Assembly (NCBI GenBank): GCA_965364515.1
Contig: CBDTXZ010000170.1
Location: forward strand, 1-6,467
Reading direction: 5' to 3'
DNA length: 6,467 nt
From: JAHEDH01 sp965364515
Lineage (GTDB): Bacteria > Actinomycetota > Acidimicrobiia > Spongiisociales > ZC4RG35
The position numbers and the translations under genes are program-made. The notes under the pieces were generated by a model. That model ran no database searches. It saw nothing but the letters and a program-made list of their open reading frames with translations, and was not told the origin of the DNA. Each line of letters starts with the position of its first letter. Positions within the stretch are counted from its first letter, which is position 1. Of the stretch, positions 1 to 6,200 are shown piece after piece.

Positions 1-32
1 GAACGGAACACACGGCCCGAGCGCAGCGAGCC

Positions 33-851
33 TCAGATGACCAGCACCGACCCGACGATGATGGCGAGGAGGAGGGCGACGTGGATGCGCTCGCTCCCCT
101 TGCCGCGGACGTTGATGAAGACCCACCCGAATGCCAGGCCCGCCAGGAATCCGCCGAGGTGGGCCTCCCACGAGACCTGGGGGACGAACAGTGGGATCGC
201 AGCGTTGATCGCGAGGTTGAACAGGATGGCATTGAACTGCGCCCGTCCCCGCTGGGTGTTCCGCTGCAGGAATGCGCTCACCGCCCAGACCCCGAACAGC
301 CCGAACACACCACCGGAAGCTCCGACGCCGACGTCGCCTGGAGACCCGAGAAGGATGGCGAAGGCGCTCCCCGCGCCGGCGGCGGCGAAGAAGAGCAGCC
401 CGTAGCGGACCGTCCCCACCCGCATCTCGATGCCGGGTCCGAGGAGGTACAGCGCATACATGTTGAAGAGGATGTGGGTGAGTGAGGCGTGAAGCAGAGT
501 CACCGTGAACATCCGGTACCACTCGCCCTGGAGCGCGAGGATGTTGAACAGGGCGAGACGATCGGCGATGTCCGCCCAGATGGACGGCGCAAACAGCGAC
601 AGGACGTGGATGGCGACCGCAACGCCGATGAACCCGAACGTGAGCGGCGCGGTCTGCGAACTCGGACGGCCCACCGATCGGGCAGTGATCGTCTTCTGTC
701 TGCCGACCCGTGCGACGCACTGGGGGCAACGCTGCCCGACTGCGGCCGGAATGGAGCATTCGACGCAGATCGGGCGTTCGCACTCGGTGCACGCAAGACC
801 GGTCACTCGGTCGGGATGGCGGTAGCAGGTCGGCGCAGAGGCTGGGTTCAT
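33..851 (-). CDS. Rhomboid-family intramembrane serine protease with N-terminal zinc-binding head
   Basis: This 272-residue membrane protein should cleave transmembrane substrates within the lipid bilayer; its substrates are unknown. The rhomboid signature is complete: the L1-loop EWYR stretch (110-113), H126-x3-N130 for the oxyanion region, the GASGG motif with nucleophile S179, and catalytic H231 in AHLGG. The S179 to H231 spacing (52) is close to that of E. coli GlpG. Hydrophobic segments near 71-89, 120-140, 150-169, 176-195, 206-225, 231-248 and 257-272 fit a six-helix core plus one C-terminal helix. Residues 9-45 carry C9-x2-H12, C21-x2-C24, C29-x2-C32 and C42-x2-C45, a B-box-like metal site expected in the cytoplasm. 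This head is common in actinobacterial rhomboids. The gene starts 12 bases after the pseudouridine synthase stop and has no strong Shine-Dalgarno, so it probably depends on upstream translation. The start was chosen because the metal site begins at residue 9. The family call is very secure; the substrate is unknown. Confidence 0.95.
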   Translation of the reverse strand: MNPASAPTCYRHPDRVTGLACTECERPICVECSIPAAVGQRCPQCVARVGRQKTITARSVGRPSSQTAPLTFGFIGVAVAIHVLSLFAPSIWADIADRLALFNILALQGEWYRMFTVTLLHASLTHILFNMYALYLLGPGIEMRVGTVRYGLLFFAAAGAGSAFAILLGSPGDVGVGASGGVFGLFGVWAVSAFLQRNTQRGRAQFNAILFNLAINAAIPLFVPQVSWEAHLGGFLAGLAFGWVFINVRGKGSERIHVALLLAIIVGSVLVI

Positions 852-863
852 CGAACCAGCACG

Positions 864-1811
864 CTAACTGCCCGTCCCCGGTACCTCGTCGTCCAACCGC
901 GCGACGACGTCGGCGAGATCGTCGGGCAGGTCGGATGTGAAGGTCATCGATTCGCCCGTCACCGGATGTTCCAGCTCGAGCCGGGCGGCGTGGAGCCCGA
1001 GGCGGGGAACCTGGAGTGGCTCGGCCCTGCCGGGGATCTCGATGGCCGATCGACCGCCGTACACCCGGTCGGCGACGACCGGATGTCCGATCCCGGCGAG
1101 GTGGACTCGGATCTGGTGGGTTCGCCCCGTCTCGAGTGTGACGTCGAGCATCGAGACGTCGGCGTCCGGCCAGGCGGACTTCAGGCGGTAGTGCGTGACC
1201 GCGTGCTTGCCGTATGGCGACAGCGCTCGTTTCGTCGGACGGTTCGGATCCGGGCCGATGGGGGCGTCGACGGTGCCCCGGGGAATCGACAGGACGCCGG
1301 CGACGATCGCCGCATAGCTCCTGGCGACCTGGCGGGCCCGCATCATCGTCGACAGCGCCTCATACGCCTCGGTGGTGAGCGCGACGACCAGGAGACCCGA
1401 GGTGGCCCTGTCCAGTCGATGGACGATCCCCCACCGGCCGGATTGGCCGACACCCTCGATGGAAGGGTGATCGAACAGGAGACCGGCAGCGAGTGTGTCG
1501 ACGTCGGCACCCGCTCCGGGATGCACCGTGAGGCCCGACGGCTTGTCGACGACGAGCAGGTGATCGTCGACGTACACGGTTCCGTAGTCCACGGGGTGCG
1601 GCTCGAGCACGTCGTCGGTCTCGGGCACCTCGAATTCGAGGACGTCTCCGGCAGACACCCGCGACTTCGCTCCCCCGGCCGGGCTACCACCGAGACGCAC
1701 GTCTCCGGCATCGACGATGGACCTTGCCAGCGAACGGCTGATCCCGGCCAGCACCGCCACGGCGCGATCGAGGCGTTCGCCGTCGAGCTCTGTCGGGACC
1801 GTGTGGATCAC
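864..1811 (-). CDS. RluA/RluD-family 23S rRNA-type pseudouridine synthase
   Basis: This 315-residue enzyme isomerises uridine to pseudouridine in RNA, most likely in 23S rRNA. An S4 RNA-binding domain occupies about residues 9-60. The catalytic domain follows, with HRLDRATSG at 131-139, where D134 is the expected catalytic aspartate, and ETGRTHQIRVHL at 227-238, the second family signature. Length and S4 domain match RluD-like enzymes, but the sequence does not reveal which uridine is modified, so no symbol is given. The reading frame stays open 40 codons further upstream (to 1931), but that stretch lies inside lspA and resembles no S4 enzyme. I therefore place the start at the GTG at 1811, whose GTGA overlaps the lspA stop. 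Only a weak AAGG lies about 10 bases upstream, which fits initiation by coupling to lspA translation. The stop is TAG at 864-866. Confidence 0.94.
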   Translation of the reverse strand: MIHTVPTELDGERLDRAVAVLAGISRSLARSIVDAGDVRLGGSPAGGAKSRVSAGDVLEFEVPETDDVLEPHPVDYGTVYVDDHLLVVDKPSGLTVHPGAGADVDTLAAGLLFDHPSIEGVGQSGRWGIVHRLDRATSGLLVVALTTEAYEALSTMMRARQVARSYAAIVAGVLSIPRGTVDAPIGPDPNRPTKRALSPYGKHAVTHYRLKSAWPDADVSMLDVTLETGRTHQIRVHLAGIGHPVVADRVYGGRSAIEIPGRAEPLQVPRLGLHAARLELEHPVTGESMTFTSDLPDDLADVVARLDDEVPGTGS

Positions 1812-2290
1812 GCTGCTGCGGCCTTGGCGGCGCGCTCGGCCCGCCATGCCGTCCAGAGCAGCACGGCGACCCCGACCGTGATCGACGAGTCGGCGATGTT
1901 GAAGACCGGAAAGTTGGGGAGCCGAATCCAATCGATCACACCGCCGTCGAACAGGCCCTCGCCGCGGGCCAATCGGTCGATCAGGTTTCCCACCGCGCCG
2001 CCACCGATGAGACCGAAGGCGACGACTTCGACCAGAGGGCGATCGTGACGGAGGGCGTTGACGACGATCCCGGCGGCGACGATCGCAGCCAGCGAGAGAA
2101 ACCAGCCGAGATCCTGAAAAAGCGAGAACGACGCGCCGAAGTTCTCCGTGTACACGAAGTCGAGCACGCCCGGTATCACTTCGACGGGGTCGGTCTTGAA
2201 CGTCGTTGCGGCATACCGCTTCGTGATGAGATCGACCACGACGACGGCTGTGCTGAGCCCGAGCCCGATCACCAGTTGACGCCGGTTCAC
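1808..2290 (-). CDS. lspA: Lipoprotein signal peptidase (signal peptidase II, LspA)
   Basis: LspA is an inner-membrane aspartic protease that removes the signal peptide from diacylglyceryl-modified prolipoproteins. The 160-residue length is typical. Visible landmarks are D20 and K24 in the first helix, the FGASFSLF box (51-58, after N50), GNLIDR (101-106) with conserved N102 and R106, VIDWI with D120, and FNIADSSI with D134. By homology to the Pseudomonas enzyme, D120 and D134 form the catalytic pair. The loop between them is short (14 residues apart, against 19 in that enzyme). Four hydrophobic segments are seen at about 6-22, 64-80, 87-104 and 133-149. The start is the GTG at 2290, which overlaps the stop of the DksA-like gene as GTGA. 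Purines (GGAAGG) lie almost directly before it, too close for an ordinary Shine-Dalgarno, so reinitiation by the terminating ribosome is likely. A longer open frame running up to 2830 was rejected, because its first part is antisense-like arginine-rich sequence across the DksA-like gene. Confidence 0.96.
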   Translation of the reverse strand: MNRRQLVIGLGLSTAVVVVDLITKRYAATTFKTDPVEVIPGVLDFVYTENFGASFSLFQDLGWFLSLAAIVAAGIVVNALRHDRPLVEVVAFGLIGGGAVGNLIDRLARGEGLFDGGVIDWIRLPNFPVFNIADSSITVGVAVLLWTAWRAERAAKAAAA

Positions 2291-2658
2291 GCCTTCCGGG
2301 CGCAGTTCACGCACGTCGTGGCGTAGGGGAGAACCTCGAGCCGGGCGACGGGAATCGCCTCTCCGCACGACTCGCAGGTTCCGTAGGTCCCGGCAGCCAC
2401 CCGCTGGAGGGCGTGGTCCACCTTGCGGAGCAGATCGATGCTGTTGCGCTCCAGGGACATCTCCTTCATGTACTCGAACTTCATGGAGGCGGCGTCGGCG
2501 CTGTCCGGGTCCGGATTGCGCTCCGATGCGGTCTCGGTGGCCTTGGCCTCTTCGAGCTCGCGTTCGCGCTCTTCGATGAGCGCCTCGAGACGCTCCCGCT
2601 CCTCTTCGAGTTGGTTCTGGAACTTCTTCAGTGTCGACTTCGCAAGTGACCGGGCCAT
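2287..2658 (-). CDS. TraR/DksA-family C4 zinc-finger protein, RNA polymerase-binding regulator
   Basis: This 123-residue protein has the DksA architecture: a long charged helical hairpin (about 8-85, rich in E, R and L), then a four-cysteine zinc finger with C95-x2-C98 and C116-x2-C119. DksA proteins enter the secondary channel of RNA polymerase and alter initiation, often with ppGpp. The turn between the helices reads D52-x2-D55-x-A57, the same spacing as the functional D71/D74/A76 tip of E. coli DksA; this alignment was made by eye. The protein is shorter than E. coli DksA (151 residues). A strong Shine-Dalgarno (GGGGAGG) ends four bases before the ATG at 2658, the best ribosome site in the operon, as expected for its first gene. 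The stop overlaps the lspA start. Whether it acts like DksA or is one of the many uncharacterised TraR-like actinobacterial proteins cannot be told, so no symbol is given. Confidence 0.92.
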   Translation of the reverse strand: MARSLAKSTLKKFQNQLEEERERLEALIEERERELEEAKATETASERNPDPDSADAASMKFEYMKEMSLERNSIDLLRKVDHALQRVAAGTYGTCESCGEAIPVARLEVLPYATTCVNCARKA

Positions 2659-2662
2659 CAGA

Positions 2663-2671
2663 CCTCCCCTT
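2663..2671 (-). promoter_or_regulatory. Strong ribosome binding site of the DksA-like gene
   Basis: Read on the minus strand, GGGGAGG lies four bases upstream of the ATG at 2658. It is the only clear Shine-Dalgarno in the four-gene minus-strand run, which supports loading of ribosomes mainly at the first gene and coupling afterwards. Confidence 0.7.
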
Positions 2672-2706
2672 TGTCGAGCGGCACACTAGCCCATTACCCA
2701 GCTCAC

Positions 2707-2814
2707 GCTGAGTGCGGAAAGTCACACTCTCGGCAGGAAATGTGCTGTCGGCTCTCCGCCGTCGGCCTCTCCGACACGCCGATCGCCGACAGCCGACGGC
2801 AGAAAGCACTCGGC
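2707..2814 (+). ncRNA. Nested inverted repeats upstream of ileS; possible structured leader RNA
   Basis: Three stems nest within each other: 2707-2715 with 2806-2814 (nine pairs, one a wobble), 2744-2752 with 2785-2793 (nine perfect pairs, GCTGTCGGC/GCCGACAGC), and a small hairpin 2761-2765 with 2771-2775. A rival perfect stem, 2758-2766 with 2792-2800 (GCCGTCGGC/GCCGACGGC), cannot form together with the middle stem or the small hairpin. The wobble at 2709/2812 is U-G in plus-strand RNA but A-C in minus-strand RNA, which weakly favours a leader for ileS. Actinobacterial ileS genes are often under translational T-box control. An ATC triplet (Ile codon) sits at 2782-2784 just before the 3' arm of the middle stem, as a specifier would. 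However, the conserved T-box sequence (UGGN followed by ACCGCG) is not seen, so the class is unproven. The repeats could instead act as DNA. Confidence 0.35.
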
Positions 2815-2845
2815 TGCGCGGTGGCAGCAACCCGTCCGAGGCTGC

Positions 2846-2892
2846 TCGGTGAGCCGTTTACCATTGCCGTTCCGATCCAGGAGCTTCACCGA
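2846..2892 (+). promoter_or_regulatory. Possible start-site sequestering hairpin of ileS
   Basis: Bases 2846-2853 (TCGGTGAG) can pair with 2885-2892 (TTCACCGA), giving eight pairs including one wobble. The 3' arm runs into the A of the ileS ATG, and the Shine-Dalgarno lies in the loop. The 5' arm can instead join a local hairpin (2844-2847 with 2851-2854). GCAGC at 2824-2828 can also choose between two GCTGC partners (2813-2817 or 2841-2845). Such mutually exclusive pairings are what a translational switch would need, but pairings of this size also arise by chance in G+C-rich DNA. Confidence 0.3.
2879..2883 (+). promoter_or_regulatory. Shine-Dalgarno of ileS
   Basis: AGGAG ends eight bases before the ATG at 2892. 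This is good spacing and fixes that start codon for ileS. Confidence 0.8.
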
Positions 2893-5800
2893 TGAGCGAC
2901 AAGACCACCGACTTCCCCAGAGCCGACGCCGGGGTCGACATTCCTGCGCTCGAAGCCGACATCCTGGAGCTGTGGGACCGGACCGATGCCTTCGAGCGCC
3001 AGGTCGATCTGCGGCCAGCGGACAACGAGTACATCTTCTACGACGGCCCTCCGTTCCCGACCGGGAGCCCGCACTACGGCAACCTGCTGGCCGGGGTGAT
3101 CAAGGACGTCGTGCCCCGGTACTGGGCGATGCGCGGATACCGCGTCGAGCGGCGCTTCGGCTGGGACACCCACGGGCTTCCGGTCGAGATGGAGGTCGAG
3201 AAGCGGTTGGGTATCTCCGGTCCCCGTCAGATCAACGAATACGGCATCGATCGATTCAACGAGGAGTGTCGAGCCGAGGTCCAGGCCAACACCGAGAACT
3301 GGCGGCGTATCACACGACGGCTGGGTCGATGGGTCGACTTCGACAACGACTACAAGACGATGGACACCGACTTCATGGAGTCGGTGTGGTGGGTGTTCAA
3401 ACAGCTGTGGGACAAGGGCCTCGTCTACCAGGACTTCAAGGTCTTGCCCTACTCGTGGGGAGCCACGACGCCGCTGTCCAACTTCGAGGCGAACCTCGAC
3501 TACCGAGACACCGACGACCCGTCCATCACCGTCGCACTCGAGGTCCTCTCCGACCACGGCCCCGTGACGGCCGGCGATCGGCTGCTCATCTGGACGACGA
3601 CACCCTGGACGCTGCCGGGGAACCTGGCCATCGCCGTCGGCTCGGACATCGAGTACTCACGGATCGATCTCGACGGGACCCCGGTCTGGATCGCCACCGA
3701 GCGGATCGCCGCCTACGTCCCAGAGGCCGCCAACGCATCCCGCACGGCCACCGGATCGGATCTGGTCGGGGCCGAATACGCCCCGCCCTTCGACCACTTC
3801 GGCGAAGAGCGCGACCGGGGCGCCTTTCGGGTCATCGATTCGTCGGACGTGACGACCGCCGAAGGCACGGGCCTCGTGCACATGGCCCCGGCGTATGGCG
3901 AGGCCGACTTCTTCGCCCTCCAGTCGGCGGGGCTCGATGTGCTCGTGGACCCGGTCGATCTGGAGGGGAGGTTCACGGACGCCGTGCCGGAAGTGGCCGG
4001 CATGAACATCAAGGAGGCCGACAGCGTCCTCATGGACCTGTTGCGGGATGCGGGGCTGCTCGTGCGGCGCGACCAGATCCGCCACTCGTATCCCTTCTGC
4101 TACCGGACCGGCACCCCTTTGATCTACAAGGCCATTCCGACCTGGTTCGTCGCCGTGGAGCAGTTCAAGGATCGTCTCGTCGACCTCAACGACACCATCC
4201 ACTGGGTGCCGGACTACGTCGGGAGTCGACGATTCGGCAACTGGCTCGAGGGGGCCAGGGACTGGGCGATCTCTCGCAACCGCTACTGGGGCTCGTGTAT
4301 CCCGGTGTGGGTGTGCGATCGAGGCGACCACACCGCTTGTATCGGTTCGATCACCGAGCTCGAAGAGCGCTCCGGCGTTCGACTCGACGACCTGCACAAG
4401 CACATCGTCGATCCTGTCACCTTCGACTGCGACCAGTGCGAGGGCACGATGGTGCGAACTCCGGAAGTACTCGACTGCTGGTTCGAATCGGGCTCGATGC
4501 CGTACGGCCAGCTCCACTATCCGTTCGAGAACACCGAACGGTTCGACTCGGCCTTCCCGGCGAGATTCATCGCCGAGGGTCTCGACCAGACCCGCGGCTG
4601 GTTCTACACGCTCCATGTCCTCGCAGGCGCCCTCTTCGACGAGCCGGCATTCCAGAACTGCGTCGTCAACGGGATGATCCTCGCCGAAGACGGCAGAAAG
4701 ATGTCCAAGAGCCTCAAGAACTATCCCGATCCGTTCGAGATCTTCGACGAGTTCGGTGCGGACGCGGCTCGGGCGTTCATGATCAATTCGCCGGTTCTCC
4801 GGGCGGAGCCGCTGCGCTTCTCAGAGGAGGGTGTGCGCGAGGTCGTGCGCACGGTGCTGCTCCCGCTCTGGAACACCTTCTCGTTCTTCACCACCTACGC
4901 CGAGGCGGACGGGGTGACTGCGGCCGACCTCGCCGCCGCTCCTCCGATCTCGGAACGATCGGAGCTCGATCGCTGGATCGTGTCGGTGCTCCAGAGCCTG
5001 ATCGAGTCGGTGAACGAGAACATGGAGGGCTACTACCTCTACGACGTCGTTCCTCCGACCCTGGCGTTCATCGGCGATCTCACGAACTGGTACGTGCGGC
5101 GGTCCCGGCGCCGCTTCTGGGCGGCGCGCACCGGCGACGCCGTCGGTGATGCCGACAAGCTGGCCGCGTTCGCGACGCTGTACGAGGTGTTGACGACGTT
5201 CTCCAAGACGCTGGCGCCCGTCCTCCCGTTCCTCACCGAACGGCTCTACCAGGAACTCGTGGTCGCCGTCGATCCGGACGCACCGGCGAGCGTGCATCAC
5301 TGTGATTTCCCCCAGGCGGTGCCAGAGCTGATCGATCGCGAGCTCGAGGATCACATCCGCATCGTGCGCGAGGTCGTCACGCTGGGGCGTTCGATCCGAA
5401 CCAGCGAGAAGTTGAAGACCCGCCAGCCGCTCGCCGAGGCGACCGTGCTCACCCACGACCCGAGAGTCGTGAAGGCGGTTGCCGAGCACGCAGATCTCAT
5501 CGCCGAAGAGCTCAACGTCAAGGCCGTCCGTTCCAGCCGGGACGAGTCCGAACTGGTCGAGCTCAACGCCAAAGCGGACTTCTCGAAGCTGGGGCCCCGG
5601 TTCGGACCGCGGGTCAAGGAGATCGCTGCCGCGGTGGCGGCGCTCGACCCCGGTCAGCTCGAGCCGCTCCTCGACGGAGGCTCGGTGGAGGTGTTGGGCG
5701 AGACGCTGACACTCGCCGACGTCGTGGTCTCACGAACGGCATTGCCCGGAGTCGTCGTCCAGACCGAAGGATCACTCGCCGTGGCGCTCGACACGACCCT

Positions 5801-6062
5801 CACCGACGACCTGCGGTCGGAAGGCATGGCTCGGGAGATCGTGAGCCGGATCCAGCAGCTTCGCCGCGACGCCGGCTTCGAGGTGACCGACCGCATCATG
5901 ATCCGTTGGGGGTCCGAGGACTCGCTGGTCGGCGAGGCATTCGCCAAGCACGGCGAGACGATCTCGAGCGAGGTGCTCGCAACCGATGTCACACGCGGGA
6001 CCGATGTGGCCCCGATGACGCTGGACGGGCACGAGATCGCAATCGAGATCACACGGGCGTGA
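2892..6062 (+). CDS. ileS: Isoleucyl-tRNA synthetase, eukaryote-like (type 2) form
   Basis: This 1056-residue cytoplasmic enzyme charges tRNA-Ile with isoleucine and edits misactivated valine. The class I signatures are present: PHYGN (60-64) in place of HIGH, and KMSKS at 603-607. The CP1 editing domain includes WTTTPWTLPGN (234-244) and GTGLVHMAPAYGEADF (325-340), where D339 is the likely editing aspartate. SRNRYWGSCIPVW (461-473) and EVLDCWFESGSMP (525-537) are core motifs. C475, C483, C513 and C516 may bind metal. The anticodon-binding domain covers about 690-850 (LTNWYVRRSRRRFW at 730-743). The C-terminal part fits the DUF5915-type tail of this clade, and the C-terminal C4 zinc module of the E. 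coli-type enzyme is absent. Length and motif forms place it with the eukaryote-like enzymes found in many Actinobacteria, a group known for low mupirocin sensitivity; resistance here is inferred. Start: ATG with AGGAG eight bases upstream. It is transcribed away from the dksA-like operon. Confidence 0.98.
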   Translation: MSDKTTDFPRADAGVDIPALEADILELWDRTDAFERQVDLRPADNEYIFYDGPPFPTGSPHYGNLLAGVIKDVVPRYWAMRGYRVERRFGWDTHGLPVEMEVEKRLGISGPRQINEYGIDRFNEECRAEVQANTENWRRITRRLGRWVDFDNDYKTMDTDFMESVWWVFKQLWDKGLVYQDFKVLPYSWGATTPLSNFEANLDYRDTDDPSITVALEVLSDHGPVTAGDRLLIWTTTPWTLPGNLAIAVGSDIEYSRIDLDGTPVWIATERIAAYVPEAANASRTATGSDLVGAEYAPPFDHFGEERDRGAFRVIDSSDVTTAEGTGLVHMAPAYGEADFFALQSAGLDVLVDPVDLEGRFTDAVPEVAGMNIKEADSVLMDLLRDAGLLVRRDQIRHSYPFCYRTGTPLIYKAIPTWFVAVEQFKDRLVDLNDTIHWVPDYVGSRRFGNWLEGARDWAISRNRYWGSCIPVWVCDRGDHTACIGSITELEERSGVRLDDLHKHIVDPVTFDCDQCEGTMVRTPEVLDCWFESGSMPYGQLHYPFENTERFDSAFPARFIAEGLDQTRGWFYTLHVLAGALFDEPAFQNCVVNGMILAEDGRKMSKSLKNYPDPFEIFDEFGADAARAFMINSPVLRAEPLRFSEEGVREVVRTVLLPLWNTFSFFTTYAEADGVTAADLAAAPPISERSELDRWIVSVLQSLIESVNENMEGYYLYDVVPPTLAFIGDLTNWYVRRSRRRFWAARTGDAVGDADKLAAFATLYEVLTTFSKTLAPVLPFLTERLYQELVVAVDPDAPASVHHCDFPQAVPELIDRELEDHIRIVREVVTLGRSIRTSEKLKTRQPLAEATVLTHDPRVVKAVAEHADLIAEELNVKAVRSSRDESELVELNAKADFSKLGPRFGPRVKEIAAAVAALDPGQLEPLLDGGSVEVLGETLTLADVVVSRTALPGVVVQTEGSLAVALDTTLTDDLRSEGMAREIVSRIQQLRRDAGFEVTDRIMIRWGSEDSLVGEAFAKHGETISSEVLATDVTRGTDVAPMTLDGHEIAIEITRA

Positions 6063-6106
6063 ACCCGATCAGCGATCAGGGCGCTTCGACGGGCGTGTAT
6101 TGCCGG

Positions 6107-6132
6107 CAGTCGGGAGTCTGCCGTCTCGACTG
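6107..6132 (+). terminator. Hairpin downstream of ileS, possible terminator
   Basis: Bases 6107-6115 (CAGTCGGGA) pair with 6124-6132 (TCTCGACTG) in nine pairs around an eight-base loop, starting 44 bases after the ileS stop. No T-run follows, so it is not a classical intrinsic terminator; hairpins without a U-tract have been proposed to work as terminators in actinobacteria. The one wobble (6113/6126) is G-U in plus-strand RNA and C-A on the other strand, favouring use by ileS. A competing six-pair hairpin (6104-6109 with 6118-6123) overlaps it. Confidence 0.4.
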
Positions 6133-6200
6133 AGGTCGCCAGTGCGATCGGTCTCTGAGTCAGCGGCGCTCGACGCCTGTCTGCGATCCGGGCCGGGCGC

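Larger units (their letters stand above)
2659..2891. other. Divergent intergenic region between the dksA-like operon and ileS
   Basis: These 233 bases must hold the start signals of both divergent units. No convincing -35/-10 pair was found by eye for either direction. On the plus strand TACCAT (2859-2864) matches four of six -10 bases but has no good -35; if real, the ileS leader would be only about 20 bases. On the minus strand TAGTGT (2683-2688) and TAATGG (2691-2696) are weaker still. The middle is filled with inverted repeats, described separately. No ORF here looks real. Confidence 0.6.

Noticed and set aside
1812..1931. Forty-codon N-terminal extension of the pseudouridine synthase
   Set aside because: The extension lies inside the 3' end of lspA, is arginine-rich and unlike the S4 family start. 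The GTG at 1811 with its GTGA overlap fits better.
489..2048. A 519-codon open frame on the plus strand opposite the pseudouridine synthase and lspA
   Set aside because: It is antisense to two genes with clear family signatures, is rich in R, G, D and H, shows no domain or hydrophobic pattern, and is the usual long shadow frame of G+C-rich coding DNA.
2683..2696. TAGTGT and TAATGG as a -10 for the dksA-like operon
   Set aside because: Neither has a recognisable -35 at 16-18 bases, and each matches the -10 consensus poorly.
2291..2830. N-terminal extension of LspA (open to 2830)
   Set aside because: It would cover the whole DksA-like gene in another frame and put about 180 unrelated residues before a signal peptidase of normal length.
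3657..4616. A 319-codon minus-strand frame inside ileS (with similar frames at 2886-3557 and 4821-5489)
   Set aside because: These mirror the codons of ileS in the antisense frame. They contain no domain and no ribosome site that would set them apart from chance frames.
2849..5149. A 766-codon frame on the plus strand overlapping ileS
   Set aside because: It lies in another frame over the length of ileS, is dominated by R, G, P and H, and has no recognisable motif. IleS motifs run unbroken through the same bases.
6165..6177. Small GGCG/CGCC hairpin as a terminator for the acidic-tail gene
   Set aside because: Only four pairs, no extension and no T-run; expected by chance at this base composition.
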